Shown here in pieces: positions 1 to 9,293 of a DNA stretch of 64,000 nt (position 1 is the first letter of the stretch; each line of letters starts with the position of its first letter). The translations under genes were made by a program, and so were the position numbers. The notes below the pieces were generated by a model. That model was given only the letters and a program-made list of their open reading frames with translations, searched no databases and had not been told where the DNA came from. Location of the stretch: positions 8,473,917 through 8,537,916 of the forward strand of contig NC_026501.1 in NCBI RefSeq assembly GCF_000182925.2. The letters are read 5' to 3'. Origin of the DNA: Neurospora crassa OR74A (taxonomy: Eukaryota; Ascomycota; Sordariomycetes; Sordariales; Sordariaceae).

Positions 1-293
1 ACGGGGCCTTGCTCGTGCGTCCATTGCTTCCAGACGGCGGTGACGTTCGAGCCGGCTTGCACGGTGGCGCTCAGCTGGGCGGAGGTACCGCCGTTGCAGC
101 GCATCTTGGCGTCGGAGACGGTCATGGTCGGATCGTAGTTGGGCCATTGGAACTGGATGGTCTTGGGGGAGCTGGCAGGAGAGAAACCCTCGTAGCCTGG
201 GTAAGTAGTGCCATCGATGATATAGCTCGTTACGGCACCGTGGGCGGCAACGAGCGGCGCGAAGGCCGAGAGAGCAAGGAGATCGAAGCGCAT
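1..293 (-). CDS. AA9 lytic polysaccharide monooxygenase (5' part, runs off the window)
   Basis: This is the N-terminal 97 codons of a secreted copper enzyme that oxidatively cleaves cellulose or related beta-glucans outside the cell. Translation from the ATG at 293 gives a hydrophobic signal peptide (MRFDLLALSAFAPLVAA) followed directly by HGAV. His18 would thus be the mature N-terminus, the first arm of the copper 'histidine brace' that defines AA9 (formerly GH61). Further family features are the YPGYEGF stretch, the RCNGG cysteine motif near residue 70 and a VWKQWTHEQGP segment containing the histidine typical of the second half of the N-terminal region. No intron interrupts the visible part. 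The rest of the gene, including the second copper histidine and catalytic tyrosine, lies beyond base 1. The neighbour is divergent, with about 2 kb of shared upstream DNA. Confidence 0.93.
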   Translation of the reverse strand, partial: MRFDLLALSAFAPLVAAHGAVTSYIIDGTTYPGYEGFSPASSPKTIQFQWPNYDPTMTVSDAKMRCNGGTSAQLSATVQAGSNVTAVWKQWTHEQGP

Positions 294-2301
294 GATGGCT
301 GGCTGTTGGAGGTATGTTTGTCTGTGTTTGGAAACAATAGTGTGATGACTGATGGACTGGAGGTGAGCCAGAAAAAGTGAGACGTCTCTGCCTCTTATAT
401 CTCTTACTTCTTTTTTCCAACGACGATACAAGACTATGTAACGCATCCCAGAATATGGGACAGGATAGATTGGGCGACACTGCACTTTGTTGGTATTCAT
501 CGGCACTTGCTTGCCGTTGCGCATAATTTCCAAGCTAAACATCCGGATTCCTCCAACTGGATAACAAACTTCCATGGCACGTAATATTTCGGGAAAGAAA
601 TTCTGTTCTCGTGTCATCGGGCAGCCATGGCAAAAGCTCAATGCGTAGCCACCGCAAGCGGTCCAACGGAGATTTGATGAGACTAGAGTGGCATTAAGGA
701 TGTTGAGATAGATTAAACGAAGGAGGTGGATGGAAAGTAGGGATTAACGAAGCTTCCAATTCCAGGAATCAGTGGTGGAGGAGCTACATGGAAGGTGAGG
801 ACTAAGGTGTCAGTCAAAGAACCACCGAGCCGATTGGGTTATGTAGATAGATGAACACACTCCTCTATGGCTGACCAGCTGTAAGCGACATGTATCATCC
901 TAGAGAAATGGCATCTACACGGCGTCGCAGGCTCCGGGGAAAGAATCTGGGGTTGGCTGATTGGCTGTGTCACAGGGTCGATCGAAGACACTTGGAAGAA
1001 TATATTGAAAGATGAGGGTGTATACAACGCCGGGCCAATGGTATGAGCCAGGTTATTCAGGATAAAGGAGGCCGATAAATTAGGAAGCGGGTCATCCTGA
1101 GCAAGACAGGAAGTCTTCGGTATGAAGAATGAAGAAGCTGGCTGACAGAGAAGGCGTCGAAGCCAGATGACAGCAAGGCGGTCACGGCACTCGTCTCATC
1201 GTTCTCGGTATCACTAAAAGTTTTTCTGGGTGTTGAGGCTTTTCATGTGTCAAAGTCGCTTGGTCTTGGCCTGAGTCGAGTGAAGCTGAAAAGTGGCAGG
1301 TCAATGGTGACGGCCGAGTATGCGCACTCGAGACATCAGATGTCAAGACCGCATATAGAGCGCAATCGTGGACCACAAAGCAAACCAAGGTCCGGAGTTC
1401 CGAGTAGCTATCCCTTGACCGTGGTGTTGATCACTTGTTCCTGAGGTGTGATGTGACAATGACCTTCACCCGTCCCGGAGGAGGAGAATTGATGTTGGAA
1501 GACCCCGACTGACCCGAGCATGCACGATAACTGCGTCCCCTTGATGCTTGTCAGTGCGGGACAACCATGGCACGATTGCGGAATCAAGGACACGTATTAT
1601 TAAGGGGGGCAAAATGCCAACGAGAGTGCAGGACACGATATATATATGAATATATATATATATTTTTTCAAAGGGACGGTATCATAATACTCTGGTGTTG
1701 TTTAAATAGACGTCTAGCGTTGTCAGACTTTGAGGCTGTGATGCCTGATGAATGGAAGAACCGCGCTAACAGGTTAGGGTTAACAAGGCAACCCCTTCTT
1801 CCCCTCAGAAGCCCCGAAATCCCAGTCTGTCGCTCCCCCGCTCCCCGAAATTGCGCGGCCCGGCAGCGGACCCGGGCTTTCTGGGGACATTCAACGTCAT
1901 CGTCTCAAGTGTTTACAATCGGCGACGACTTCAAATACATCGCGACATCTGTAAGTGCACTGCAAATCCCACATTGGCCCAGAAGTGTCTTCGCACCGCC
2001 CCTCTCTTTTCCAAACCCTGCCGAACCGTCTGCTTGGACCTATCCCGGCTCATCGAGACCTTCAGCGGGTATTGTCGGAGCTGACCCGGCGTGTCTTCCG
2101 CTCATCTCATCCCGCAACCTATGAGTGGCCTCTCATAAGTGTGACTAAGAACCTAGACTGCCTCTATCAAGATAGCTTTTGCAGCCATCAAATCAAAACA
2201 TATCCCCCCAAAACAAACAAGCACTCACCAATTGCAGATCCAGGACTCGACGCAACCAAAATAAAAGGAAAAAAAATCAAAATTGAGAAAAATCGCCCAT
2301 C
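294..2301. other. Divergent intergenic region, LPMO / QPRT
   Basis: About 2.0 kb with no convincing gene. The small open frames here have no recognisable protein character. It holds an AT-only tract at about 1638-1668 (alternating TA), CCAAT-type pentamers near 832 and 958 (as ATTGG), and two CreA-like hexamers at 934-952. The A-rich sequence just before 2302 looks like the QPRT 5' leader. Confidence 0.6.
934..952. promoter_or_regulatory. Paired CreA/CRE1-like hexamers upstream of the LPMO
   Basis: CCGGGG (934-939) and CTGGGG (947-952) both fit the carbon-catabolite repressor consensus SYGGRG. They lie 7 bp apart, about 640 bp upstream of the LPMO start. Closely spaced pairs are the functional form described for CreA-regulated cellulolytic genes, so repression by glucose is a reasonable inference. 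The motif is short and occurs by chance, so confidence is low. Confidence 0.3.
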
Positions 2302-3280
2302 ATGATTGACATGGCCCTCGACCACGGCTCCCTCGAGCACATCCTCCCTGTTTCGTGGAAGTCCCAAATAACAGCCTGGCTTGCTGAGGACACTCCTTCG
2401 TTCGACGTCGGCGGTTTCGTTGTCGGCGACGCGCCGCGCACTGCCACTCTCTGGGGGAAGTCGCAGGGAATCTTGGCCGGCGTGCCCTTTTTCAACGAGG
2501 TGTTCAAGCAGTGCGGCTGCACCGTCGAGTGGCACGCGACCGAGGGCTGCCACGTCGAGACCCACGGCGGAAAGAGGGCGCTGGCGACCGTGACCGGTCC
2601 CGCCCGCGGCCTGCTCGAGGGCGAGCGTGTGGCCCTCAACATCCTGGCCCGCTGCTCCGGCGTGGCTACGCAGAGCCGGCACCTGCTGGTGAACCTGCGG
2701 AGTGCCGGCTACAAGGGGATTGTGGCGGGTACTAGGAAGACCACGCCCGGATTCCGTCTTGTCGAGAAGTACGGCATGCTCGTCGGAGGAGCCGACACCC
2801 ACCGCATGGATCTCAGCACCATGACCATGCTCAAGGACAACCACGTGTGGAGCCGCGGCAGCATTACTGAGGCTGTCAAGGCGGCCAAGGCGGCCGGCGG
2901 CTTCAGCCTCAAGATCGAGGTTGAGGTGCAGAGTGAGGAGGAAGCTGATGAGGCGATTGCTGCCGGTGCCGACATTATTATGCTGGACAACTTCACTGGT
3001 GAGGGCGTCAGGGTCGCTGCTCGCAGCCTGAAGGAAAGGTGGGCTGGCAAGAAGCAGTTCTTGCTTGAGGTTTCCGGTGGTTTGACTGCCGACAACGCCG
3101 AGTCCTACATTTGCCACGGTAAGTGTGCCGGATCAATCATCTCCAGTAGAATTGTCGCTGACAAGCACATTAGATATCGATATCCTTTCGACAAGCTCCA
3201 TTCACCAGGGCGTGCCGCACGTCGACTTTTCGCTCAAGATCAATGTCGAGAAGGGCACCGGCCCTGAAATTTCGAGCTAA
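2302..3280 (+). CDS. Nicotinate-nucleotide pyrophosphorylase (quinolinate phosphoribosyltransferase, decarboxylating)
   Basis: Converts quinolinate plus PRPP to nicotinate mononucleotide, CO2 and PPi in de novo NAD synthesis (EC 2.4.2.19; yeast BNA6 / bacterial nadC family). Exons are 2302-3118 and 3174-3280. The 55-bp intron has a GTAAGT donor, a CTGAC branch site and a TAG acceptor. The product is 307 aa, about the normal family length. Family landmarks visible are [28 protein letters not shown] (about residue 143), THRMDL, KDNHV, IEVEVQ (about 210), MLDNF and LEVSGG (about 255), covering the PRPP/quinolinate site. The second exon restores the expected C-terminus ([20 protein letters not shown]); without splicing the tail is aberrant. 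The start at 2302 gives MIDMAL; the ATG at 2311 is an alternative three codons on. Confidence 0.95.
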
Positions 3281-3774
3281 TGGATTCATATAATGAAATT
3301 TTGAGTGCACGACACATTGGTATGATACGTTACAATTCAAGCATGCAGTATTACCCGGCTTCGATGAGCTGGCTGTAATAGGCCAATTCAACCATTGTGA
3401 GTGATACGAACTTGGAGGAACTGGAGTTGCACAACAACAGGAGATGAGCGCCACCAAAATGGTACAAAAGTGTTATGGACTGACGTATCCGTGATCAATG
3501 CCAAACCTGGTGCATTATGTTCTCCAAATTCCAGCACATAGATGGTTATTTTGGTTCCAATCCAGCCATCCCATGTTGTGCCACGTTGAATAATCTTCGA
3601 GTCTTGTTTTTGACACTCCTAGTGAGATGGCCGCAAAATGCTATACCATGGTTCACTGCGGGTTGCGCTTCAGTGATAATTATTCCCACCCAAATCGATT
3701 TCGCCGCCCCTTTTCCCTAACGCCGACAAGCAATATAGTCTAGTAATTCTAATAATCCTCAATCGACGATATGT
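3281..3774. other. Intergenic, convergent 3' ends
   Basis: About 490 bp between two convergent genes, containing their 3' untranslated regions and transcription ends. Nothing else seen. Confidence 0.5.
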
Positions 3775-4713
3775 TCACCCCGTCGCCTCCTCCAAAAGCT
3801 GCGACACCGTCACAGCTTTGTAGCCCCTCCTCTGCATCTCCGGCAACACCTTCCTCAACATGGGCGGTGTCCAGCTCCTCCGATCATGACAAATAATGAT
3901 TCCCCCGGGGCTCAGCATACTGAGGATATGCCTCGCATTCAGCCAGGCATACCCAATCTGGGCATCATGTGGATATATGCTCCCCAAAACCAAGCGATAC
4001 CCCAATTTCCTCACCAGACTCAACATCCTCTCGCTAAAGAACCCTGATCCAGGCCGGTAATATTTGCCCTCGATGACTTGCTCTTCGACGGTCCCTCCTT
4101 CTCTTGTTCTTGTATCTCTTATTTGTGTTGTCGTCGTCGTATCTGTCCCACCTGTTGTTCTCCCCTCCTCTGCACCATGGCCAGCACTGCCACCAGGCCA
4201 CACCCTCCCCTCAGCCTCATAAGCCTCTCGAATCAAGCGCTCCACCTCCTTCATCTGCCTCTCCAGCTCCTCATCCGCCAGCTCCCTCGCCATCTCATCA
4301 TGCATCCCGTGATTCCCCAACTCATGCCCTTGCCTCACTATCTCCCTCAGGATTTCCTCCCTTCCCCGCACTTGACCCCCAATGACAAAAAACGTCGCAT
4401 GCGCCCCGCCCGCTTTCAAAGCCGCCAGGATCTCTCTCGTGTGATCGGACGGCGCATCGTCAATGGTCAGGGCCACAATCTTGCGGTGCGGCGGCAACCA
4501 AAGGCGCCAGAGGACGTCGGTCCACCGTTGCGAAAAGTACCGGATCAAAGACGAGGGCGGTTTGTAGATGGTATAGAAGGGGAGCAGGAGGATGGAGGGG
4601 AGGATGAGCAGAAGGAGGATGAGGGTGGCCATGCGGGCGCGGCGGGTGCGGCGGCGGAGGACAGCGGAGGGAAGGGCGGCGAAGAGGGAGAGGCGTGGGA
4701 GGAGGCGTGGCAT
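3775..4713 (-). CDS. Membrane-anchored polysaccharide deacetylase-like protein (NodB fold)
   Basis: Intronless, 312 aa. A basic N-terminus precedes one hydrophobic segment (about residues 29-50, ATLILLLLILPSILLLPFYT), suggesting a type II anchor with the catalytic domain in the secretory lumen or outside. The NodB-type carbohydrate esterase domain follows. Motif 1 is LTIDDAPS (canonical TFDDGP; both metal/catalytic Asp present). The motif 2 region is HELGNHGMHDE, motif 3 RPGSGFF, and the last motif IIICHD. A low-complexity Gly/Thr/Glu insertion sits at about residues 173-212. The motif 2 histidine spacing (H-x-x-H) is shorter than the textbook H-x-x-x-H. I recall related fungal anchored deacetylases with the same pattern, so this looks like a subfamily trait rather than damage. 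The substrate (chitin, peptidoglycan-like or GPI-glycan) cannot be told from sequence. Confidence 0.85.
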   Translation of the reverse strand: MPRLLPRLSLFAALPSAVLRRRTRRARMATLILLLLILPSILLLPFYTIYKPPSSLIRYFSQRWTDVLWRLWLPPHRKIVALTIDDAPSDHTREILAALKAGGAHATFFVIGGQVRGREEILREIVRQGHELGNHGMHDEMARELADEELERQMKEVERLIREAYEAEGRVWPGGSAGHGAEEGRTTGGTDTTTTTQIRDTRTREGGTVEEQVIEGKYYRPGSGFFSERMLSLVRKLGYRLVLGSIYPHDAQIGYAWLNARHILSMLSPGGIIICHDRRSWTPPMLRKVLPEMQRRGYKAVTVSQLLEEATG

Positions 4714-5454
4714 AGTATCGCGGGGTGTCGCGAAGAAGGATGTAAGGTTGAAGTCGAGAGTTGAGGGAGGGCCGGGGAGGGCGGGTTATAGCGCCATTCC
4801 CTTCGTTCGTTGTAGCTTGTTACAAGGCAGGATCGGGACGGCAGTTGGTATGGGTTTCGAAGATGATATCGGTCGGGGGTTATGTCTGTCTGTCCGTCTG
4901 GTACAGAAAGAACAAAGGGTTAGAAAAAAGAGACGGCGGGTTGAATAGGAGAAGCAGCGGAGAGTTCGTTGGAGAGACGCGACTCGAAGGACGCAATTCA
5001 ATTAACCCGATAAGCGATAAGGCCATCAAGGGACCGATAACCTGACCTGAAGATGCAAGCACTAGGGGATTGTGGGGCTCAGTGGGGTTCATCGTGGGGC
5101 AGCGTGGCCAGACTTTCCAGGAACGGACATGCTTTGGCTGGCAAAGCAAAGCTCCTGAAGTTGATGAAATGATCACCGGCAACACGAAGGCAGTCAGTCG
5201 ATTCAGGTTGCTCCTTTCATTCACAATGCTTCTTCAAATGAAAGCTAAGCAGCGTAAAAGACAGCGTCTCCAAAAGTTTGACAATCCAACAATGAACGTG
5301 GTATATTTCCCTCTCTAACCCTAAATCCCTTGTTTTCCTAAACGCCACAACCATATGCCATCTTTGTTGCCTTCAACCTTTGAACGTGAAAACGCCAGAT
5401 GCTCCCAGATTCAAAACCCATGTGTAAACAGATCCAACAGCAACATACTACCTA
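4714..5454. other. Intergenic
   Basis: About 740 bp between the deacetylase promoter side and the 3' end of the endopolyphosphatase gene, both on the minus strand. Small open frames on both strands have no family resemblance. Nothing else seen. Confidence 0.5.
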
Positions 5455-7793
5455 TTATGTAAACTTTTTCAAATCCTCCTTTTCTACCGTGCTGACAAAG
5501 GCATGGGTGAGGAAGTGCATCCAGACCTTGTTCTGCCTTTTCTTCCCCTTCTTCTTCTTGTGCTTCTTTTTGTCGTGCTTCTTGAAGGTTTCCGTCTCCA
5601 ACTCGTCTTCGTCCGAGTCATCGTCTACTTCTTCTCCATCACTCAGATCATCATCTTCTTGTTCTTCTTCCTCGTCTGTCTCTTCCACTTCCTCAAAGAG
5701 ATCCTCCTCCTCCTCCTCCTCCTCCTCCTCCTCTTCTTCGGCCGCGGACTCGTACGAGACATCAATACTCTTAGCCTTGCCTTTTTTGGGCTGCTTACTT
5801 ATCCGGTACGCAAGCTCAACATAGTTTTTGACTGTGAGATCCCTCAGCTTGTACAGCTTATCATTAAAAGTACTGTATTCCACCTCAAATTGAAACTCGC
5901 GCGGGTCCGGCTTTGGGTGGATAGGCTTCCTGTTGCCGTGCCTTCCTTTGCGCCAGCGGAGAAGCCAATCCACCCATGTCTCCTCCTCTTCATCGTGATC
6001 CAACAACGCAGACGAGGCCTCGGTAGTAATGTTGTTGATGTGCGTAAGGTTGGCAAAATACTGAGTGTAGCCTGTCAGCGTAAGGGGCTGTGGGGAGTAG
6101 GCTGGTCCTGGCGGTGAGCTTTTCGCAGGGGGGTGGGGAATGAGGAAGTCGGGTTTTTTCGGCTTGGAGTCACCACCCTTGTGCTTCTTCCCCTTTTTCT
6201 TCTGGGCGTCGATCTCATCGTCATCTTCCATGTGAGAAGGGTGTTGTCGCTTGAGGTCGAGGTGCTTCTGCCTGTCGTTTTGCTCCAGTTCAATCGACAT
6301 TGCGTCCTTGGCTGCGTCCCTCCAAACGGGCGTGTCCTCCAACCCGGAAATATTGTATTCGACTATACGCAGGGCAGGATAGTAGTTCGGAACGATGCTG
6401 GGGCTGACGAGCGATAGCGAGTAGCGTTCACCCCACACGTCGGGCTTTTTCTTTTTGCCCTTCCTTCCCTTCTTGCCTTTCTTCAGTTGGCCGGAGTTCT
6501 TGGAGTCGGTGGGTGGCGGTTGAAGTTTTGCCCAGTTCTGACGTAGTTCTCGGAGGTAGTCGGCTGCTCCCGTTACCGAGAGCTCGTCGTCCATGGCCTC
6601 CCGAATGTCAATGCTATTATCGGCCAGTCCGGCCAGTTGGCCCACGTTAATGTCCCGCTCATCGTGAATGAAGAAATGGTCGATGTTCATGTGGCCAAAC
6701 ACGCCGCTAACAACCACATCCCGATACTGGCGGAGCCAGAGGCTGTACTTCTGCCAGCAATTCTCGTCCCACAGCTTTTTGCTGTCCGTCCGCGCAGGAG
6801 GGACATGACCCATAAGAATGGCCTTCATGCCACGCTCCCGCATGATGTGAAGCTGGATGCGCAACCACTCCATCTGCTTGTACCCAGGCTCACTGGGGCT
6901 GGCGCAACCATCAGTCCCAGCATTGCGGTCGAAGAAGTACAGCGTGTTCAGGCTGAAGATGGCGAGCCTGTTCGGGATAACCTCGACGTAGAACCACCCT
7001 CCGAACTGAAAGCTATGACGCTGTGCTTCTGGGACGAAGCGGCGCCAGATGTGCGTGTAGTGCTGCAGCCATGAGTTCGGCCCTGGGAGCAGAATGTTGT
7101 GTGGCAGGATGTCATTGTTTCCCAGCGTCGGTACTATGGGGATTTCGAGGTGACGGCCCGTCGAGTCAGAGAAGAGTTCGGCCATCTTGTCGGCGATCCA
7201 ACGGTTGGTACCCAAAACTTGGTCGGCATTACGCGGGACTCCCTCGTCGCTGTCGTGGCGGGCAGTGTCGCCGGTCCAGATGACAAAGTCGATATCGTCC
7301 TTGACGTTGGCGGCTATCCAGTCGAAGGTTGCGTTGATGAGGGCGAAGGGCGAGTCACAATCCGAGACCTCGGCGCCGTACACGCCCGCAGGCCCTTTGC
7401 CGCGGTGGCAGGCATCAGCTTCGTCTGTGGAAGAGTGTGGCTTGTAGAACTGGTCGGGATGTAGATCTGGGACGACGAAGCGATTAGCTCTCAATAATTT
7501 GGGACCTTCCGATCGTCGCGGCTCTGCCCACCAGTAATGTGCAAAAATTTGCCGTGTAACTTTCTTGCAGAGTTCGCGATGGGTTGTGCGACTGTTTCTG
7601 CTGCTGTCTGAAGGTCGGTTGCAATCGGGATGTTGGATGGGACGGCACCCAGTGGGCTAGCAATGACGCCATGCCACAGGCAAGCCAGCCCTAGAATGCA
7701 CCGGCTGAGTGACATTGGGTGCTGCCTCTGGGACTTTGTTGGAGACTCTGAAGACTTGAGAGCCGTACAGAGGAACAAAGTTGAAGATGGCAT
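5455..7793 (-). CDS. PPN1: Vacuolar endopolyphosphatase
   Basis: Cleaves inorganic polyphosphate chains internally; Ppn1-family enzymes are vacuolar membrane glycoproteins. Exon 1 is 7793-7532 and exon 2 7466-5455. The 65-bp intron has a GTGGGC donor, a GCTAATC branch site and a CCCAG acceptor. The junction rebuilds the first metal motif HIT-DLHPD. Product 757 aa. Calcineurin-type metallophosphatase motifs follow in order: WTGDTARHD (about 151), TLGNNDILPHN (about 201), LMGHVPP and GVFGHMNIDHF. The N-terminus has a hydrophobic segment starting at Met27 (MSLSRCILGLACLWHGVIAS), so translation could start there (7715) instead of at 7793. The C-terminal third is highly charged: a run of 13 or so Glu encoded by a GAG microsatellite (about 5704-5735), Asp/Glu-rich sequence, then Lys-rich sequence before a conserved WMHFLTHAFV end. 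Confidence 0.93.
5704..5735 (-). repeat. GAG/CTC trinucleotide repeat inside PPN1
   Basis: An almost perfect CTC repeat on the plus strand encodes the poly-glutamate run in the endopolyphosphatase tail. It is in frame and probably length-variable between strains. Confidence 0.9.
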
Positions 7794-7905
7794 CTTCAGA
7801 AGAAGAGGAAAAAAGAAAAAGAGGAGGGTTCAAACTGAACTATGCTTTTTTACATAGTCGGTGGCGTGTTTCGTGAAAATTCCTGGAAGTCGGCCGGTGG
7901 AAGAT

Positions 7906-8139
7906 TCAGTCAAAAGGGAGCGCAAACCAAGGCTTTTTGAAGATCGGTATCACGCTTCTCCATTTGACCTTCTTGGTCCCAGTCCAGTCCTTGGCAACTT
8001 GGACCCTGAATAGTGGGCTCCAGACATCACTGGTGACCGCAGTGGCCAAGTGGAACGCCGAGTTGGCGTCTGGGGGCTGGAACCTGACCTCGATTGAATG
8101 GATCCGATGGACAGCGGTCAGGCGCACACTTGCAGACAT
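7906..8139 (-). CDS. Weak small-ORF candidate (77 aa)
   Basis: An ATG-initiated frame of 77 codons whose translation is not low-complexity (it contains HRIHSIEVRFQPPD and WSPLFRVQVAKDWTGTKKVK). It has no recognisable domain or signal peptide and no obvious upstream exon. The opposite strand is also open over much of this stretch, so it may be chance. Reported only because it is the best-looking frame in the 4-kb gap. Confidence 0.2.
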   Translation of the reverse strand: MSASVRLTAVHRIHSIEVRFQPPDANSAFHLATAVTSDVWSPLFRVQVAKDWTGTKKVKWRSVIPIFKKPWFALPFD

Positions 8140-9279
8140 CAAGGTGCTTTATTCCCTCTTTTAGGTCCCGTCGATTTGATGTAGGATCGTCCCCAACGTG
8201 GTTGTCATCCAGCATACTTACTTACGCCTTCGTTGGTTAATATGCTTTTTTTGGACATAAAATCTGCTTTCCATAATCTTCGTAACAATAATATTTGACC
8301 TTTTCCCCATTGCTCTTCCTCCGTCTGTATGTGCGAAATATGTCTCGAGATATGAATAGGTATTCAGAGCGGGCTCATACCCCAAGAAATCATGGCAGAT
8401 ATCACGACTTTTTGCTTCAATATTGTCGGTACAAGGTGGTACGAGGCTTACACGTCGTACATACCTCAGATGGGACCTTGCAAGACACCAATATCTGTTC
8501 AGGATCATCCCCACGTGTAACCCAGAGAGGGGTGCGCACTGATACGCAAAATGCGTCGTCGAGCTGACATGGATATGGGCAACCACCGAGATGGGACACA
8601 TGAGCGTGCCGCCAGAGACCATGTCGAACATGTATCACTTCTATCAAGGTGGCGTCCTTCACATCAGATGAAACTTCTAGAGGCTACCACTCCGAGTCGT
8701 GTAACTCCGGACGAAGAGGAGAACAGTCCGGCTCCAGCCTGTACGTAGTAGTAAAAGAAGCTTGTTAGGCTTGTCAACCGGGAATCACGTCCTCGTGAGC
8801 AGAACCAAGAAGAGCTGTCAGTTATCTCCGTTGTACATCTGGAGATGATGTCAGGTTTTGGTGGGTGCCTTGACTAAAACGAAGTTCCCCACCACTGCCC
8901 TGCCGCCGTCGGTGCCGCTGCCGCTGCCGCTGCAGTGCCGCCAGCTGAGTGTGAGCTCGACGTCGACAGCGCGCGGGGCAAGCACAGTACGTTCAGCTCT
9001 TTACCGTAACTATACACTGTATGGCATCCGCGCCCATATCTTGAAATTTTCGCCGCGCTTTCTCTTCTGTTTCTTTTTCCTCCTTTTCTTCTACATACAT
9101 ATACATCAATTCAACGCAGCCAGCGCCGCCTCCAAGGACTTTTGCTCCCCGTGTCCAGCGAGTGCTCATAATTGCTAGTTGCTAGAGTAACACCGAACAG
9201 TTTGAGGGAATCCGGAGCACATGCTGTGATGTTTTCCTATGAAATCCCGGTCACATGTCTAATCGTCCACTTGATCTTT

Positions 9280-9293
9280 GTGTGTGTGTGTGT
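9280..9293. repeat. TG dinucleotide microsatellite
   Basis: Short (TG)7 tract in noncoding DNA. Confidence 0.8.

Noticed and set aside
2188-3117. 309-codon open frame antisense to quinolinate phosphoribosyltransferase
   Set aside because: Mirror of a clear gene; lacks an ATG start and any family resemblance.
4078-4764. 228-codon plus-strand frame over the deacetylase gene
   Set aside because: Antisense shadow; Leu/Arg/Pro-rich composition from reading high-G+C coding DNA backwards.
8551-9178. Short plus-strand frames in the 4-kb gap
   Set aside because: Low-complexity or unrecognisable, no splice structure linking them.
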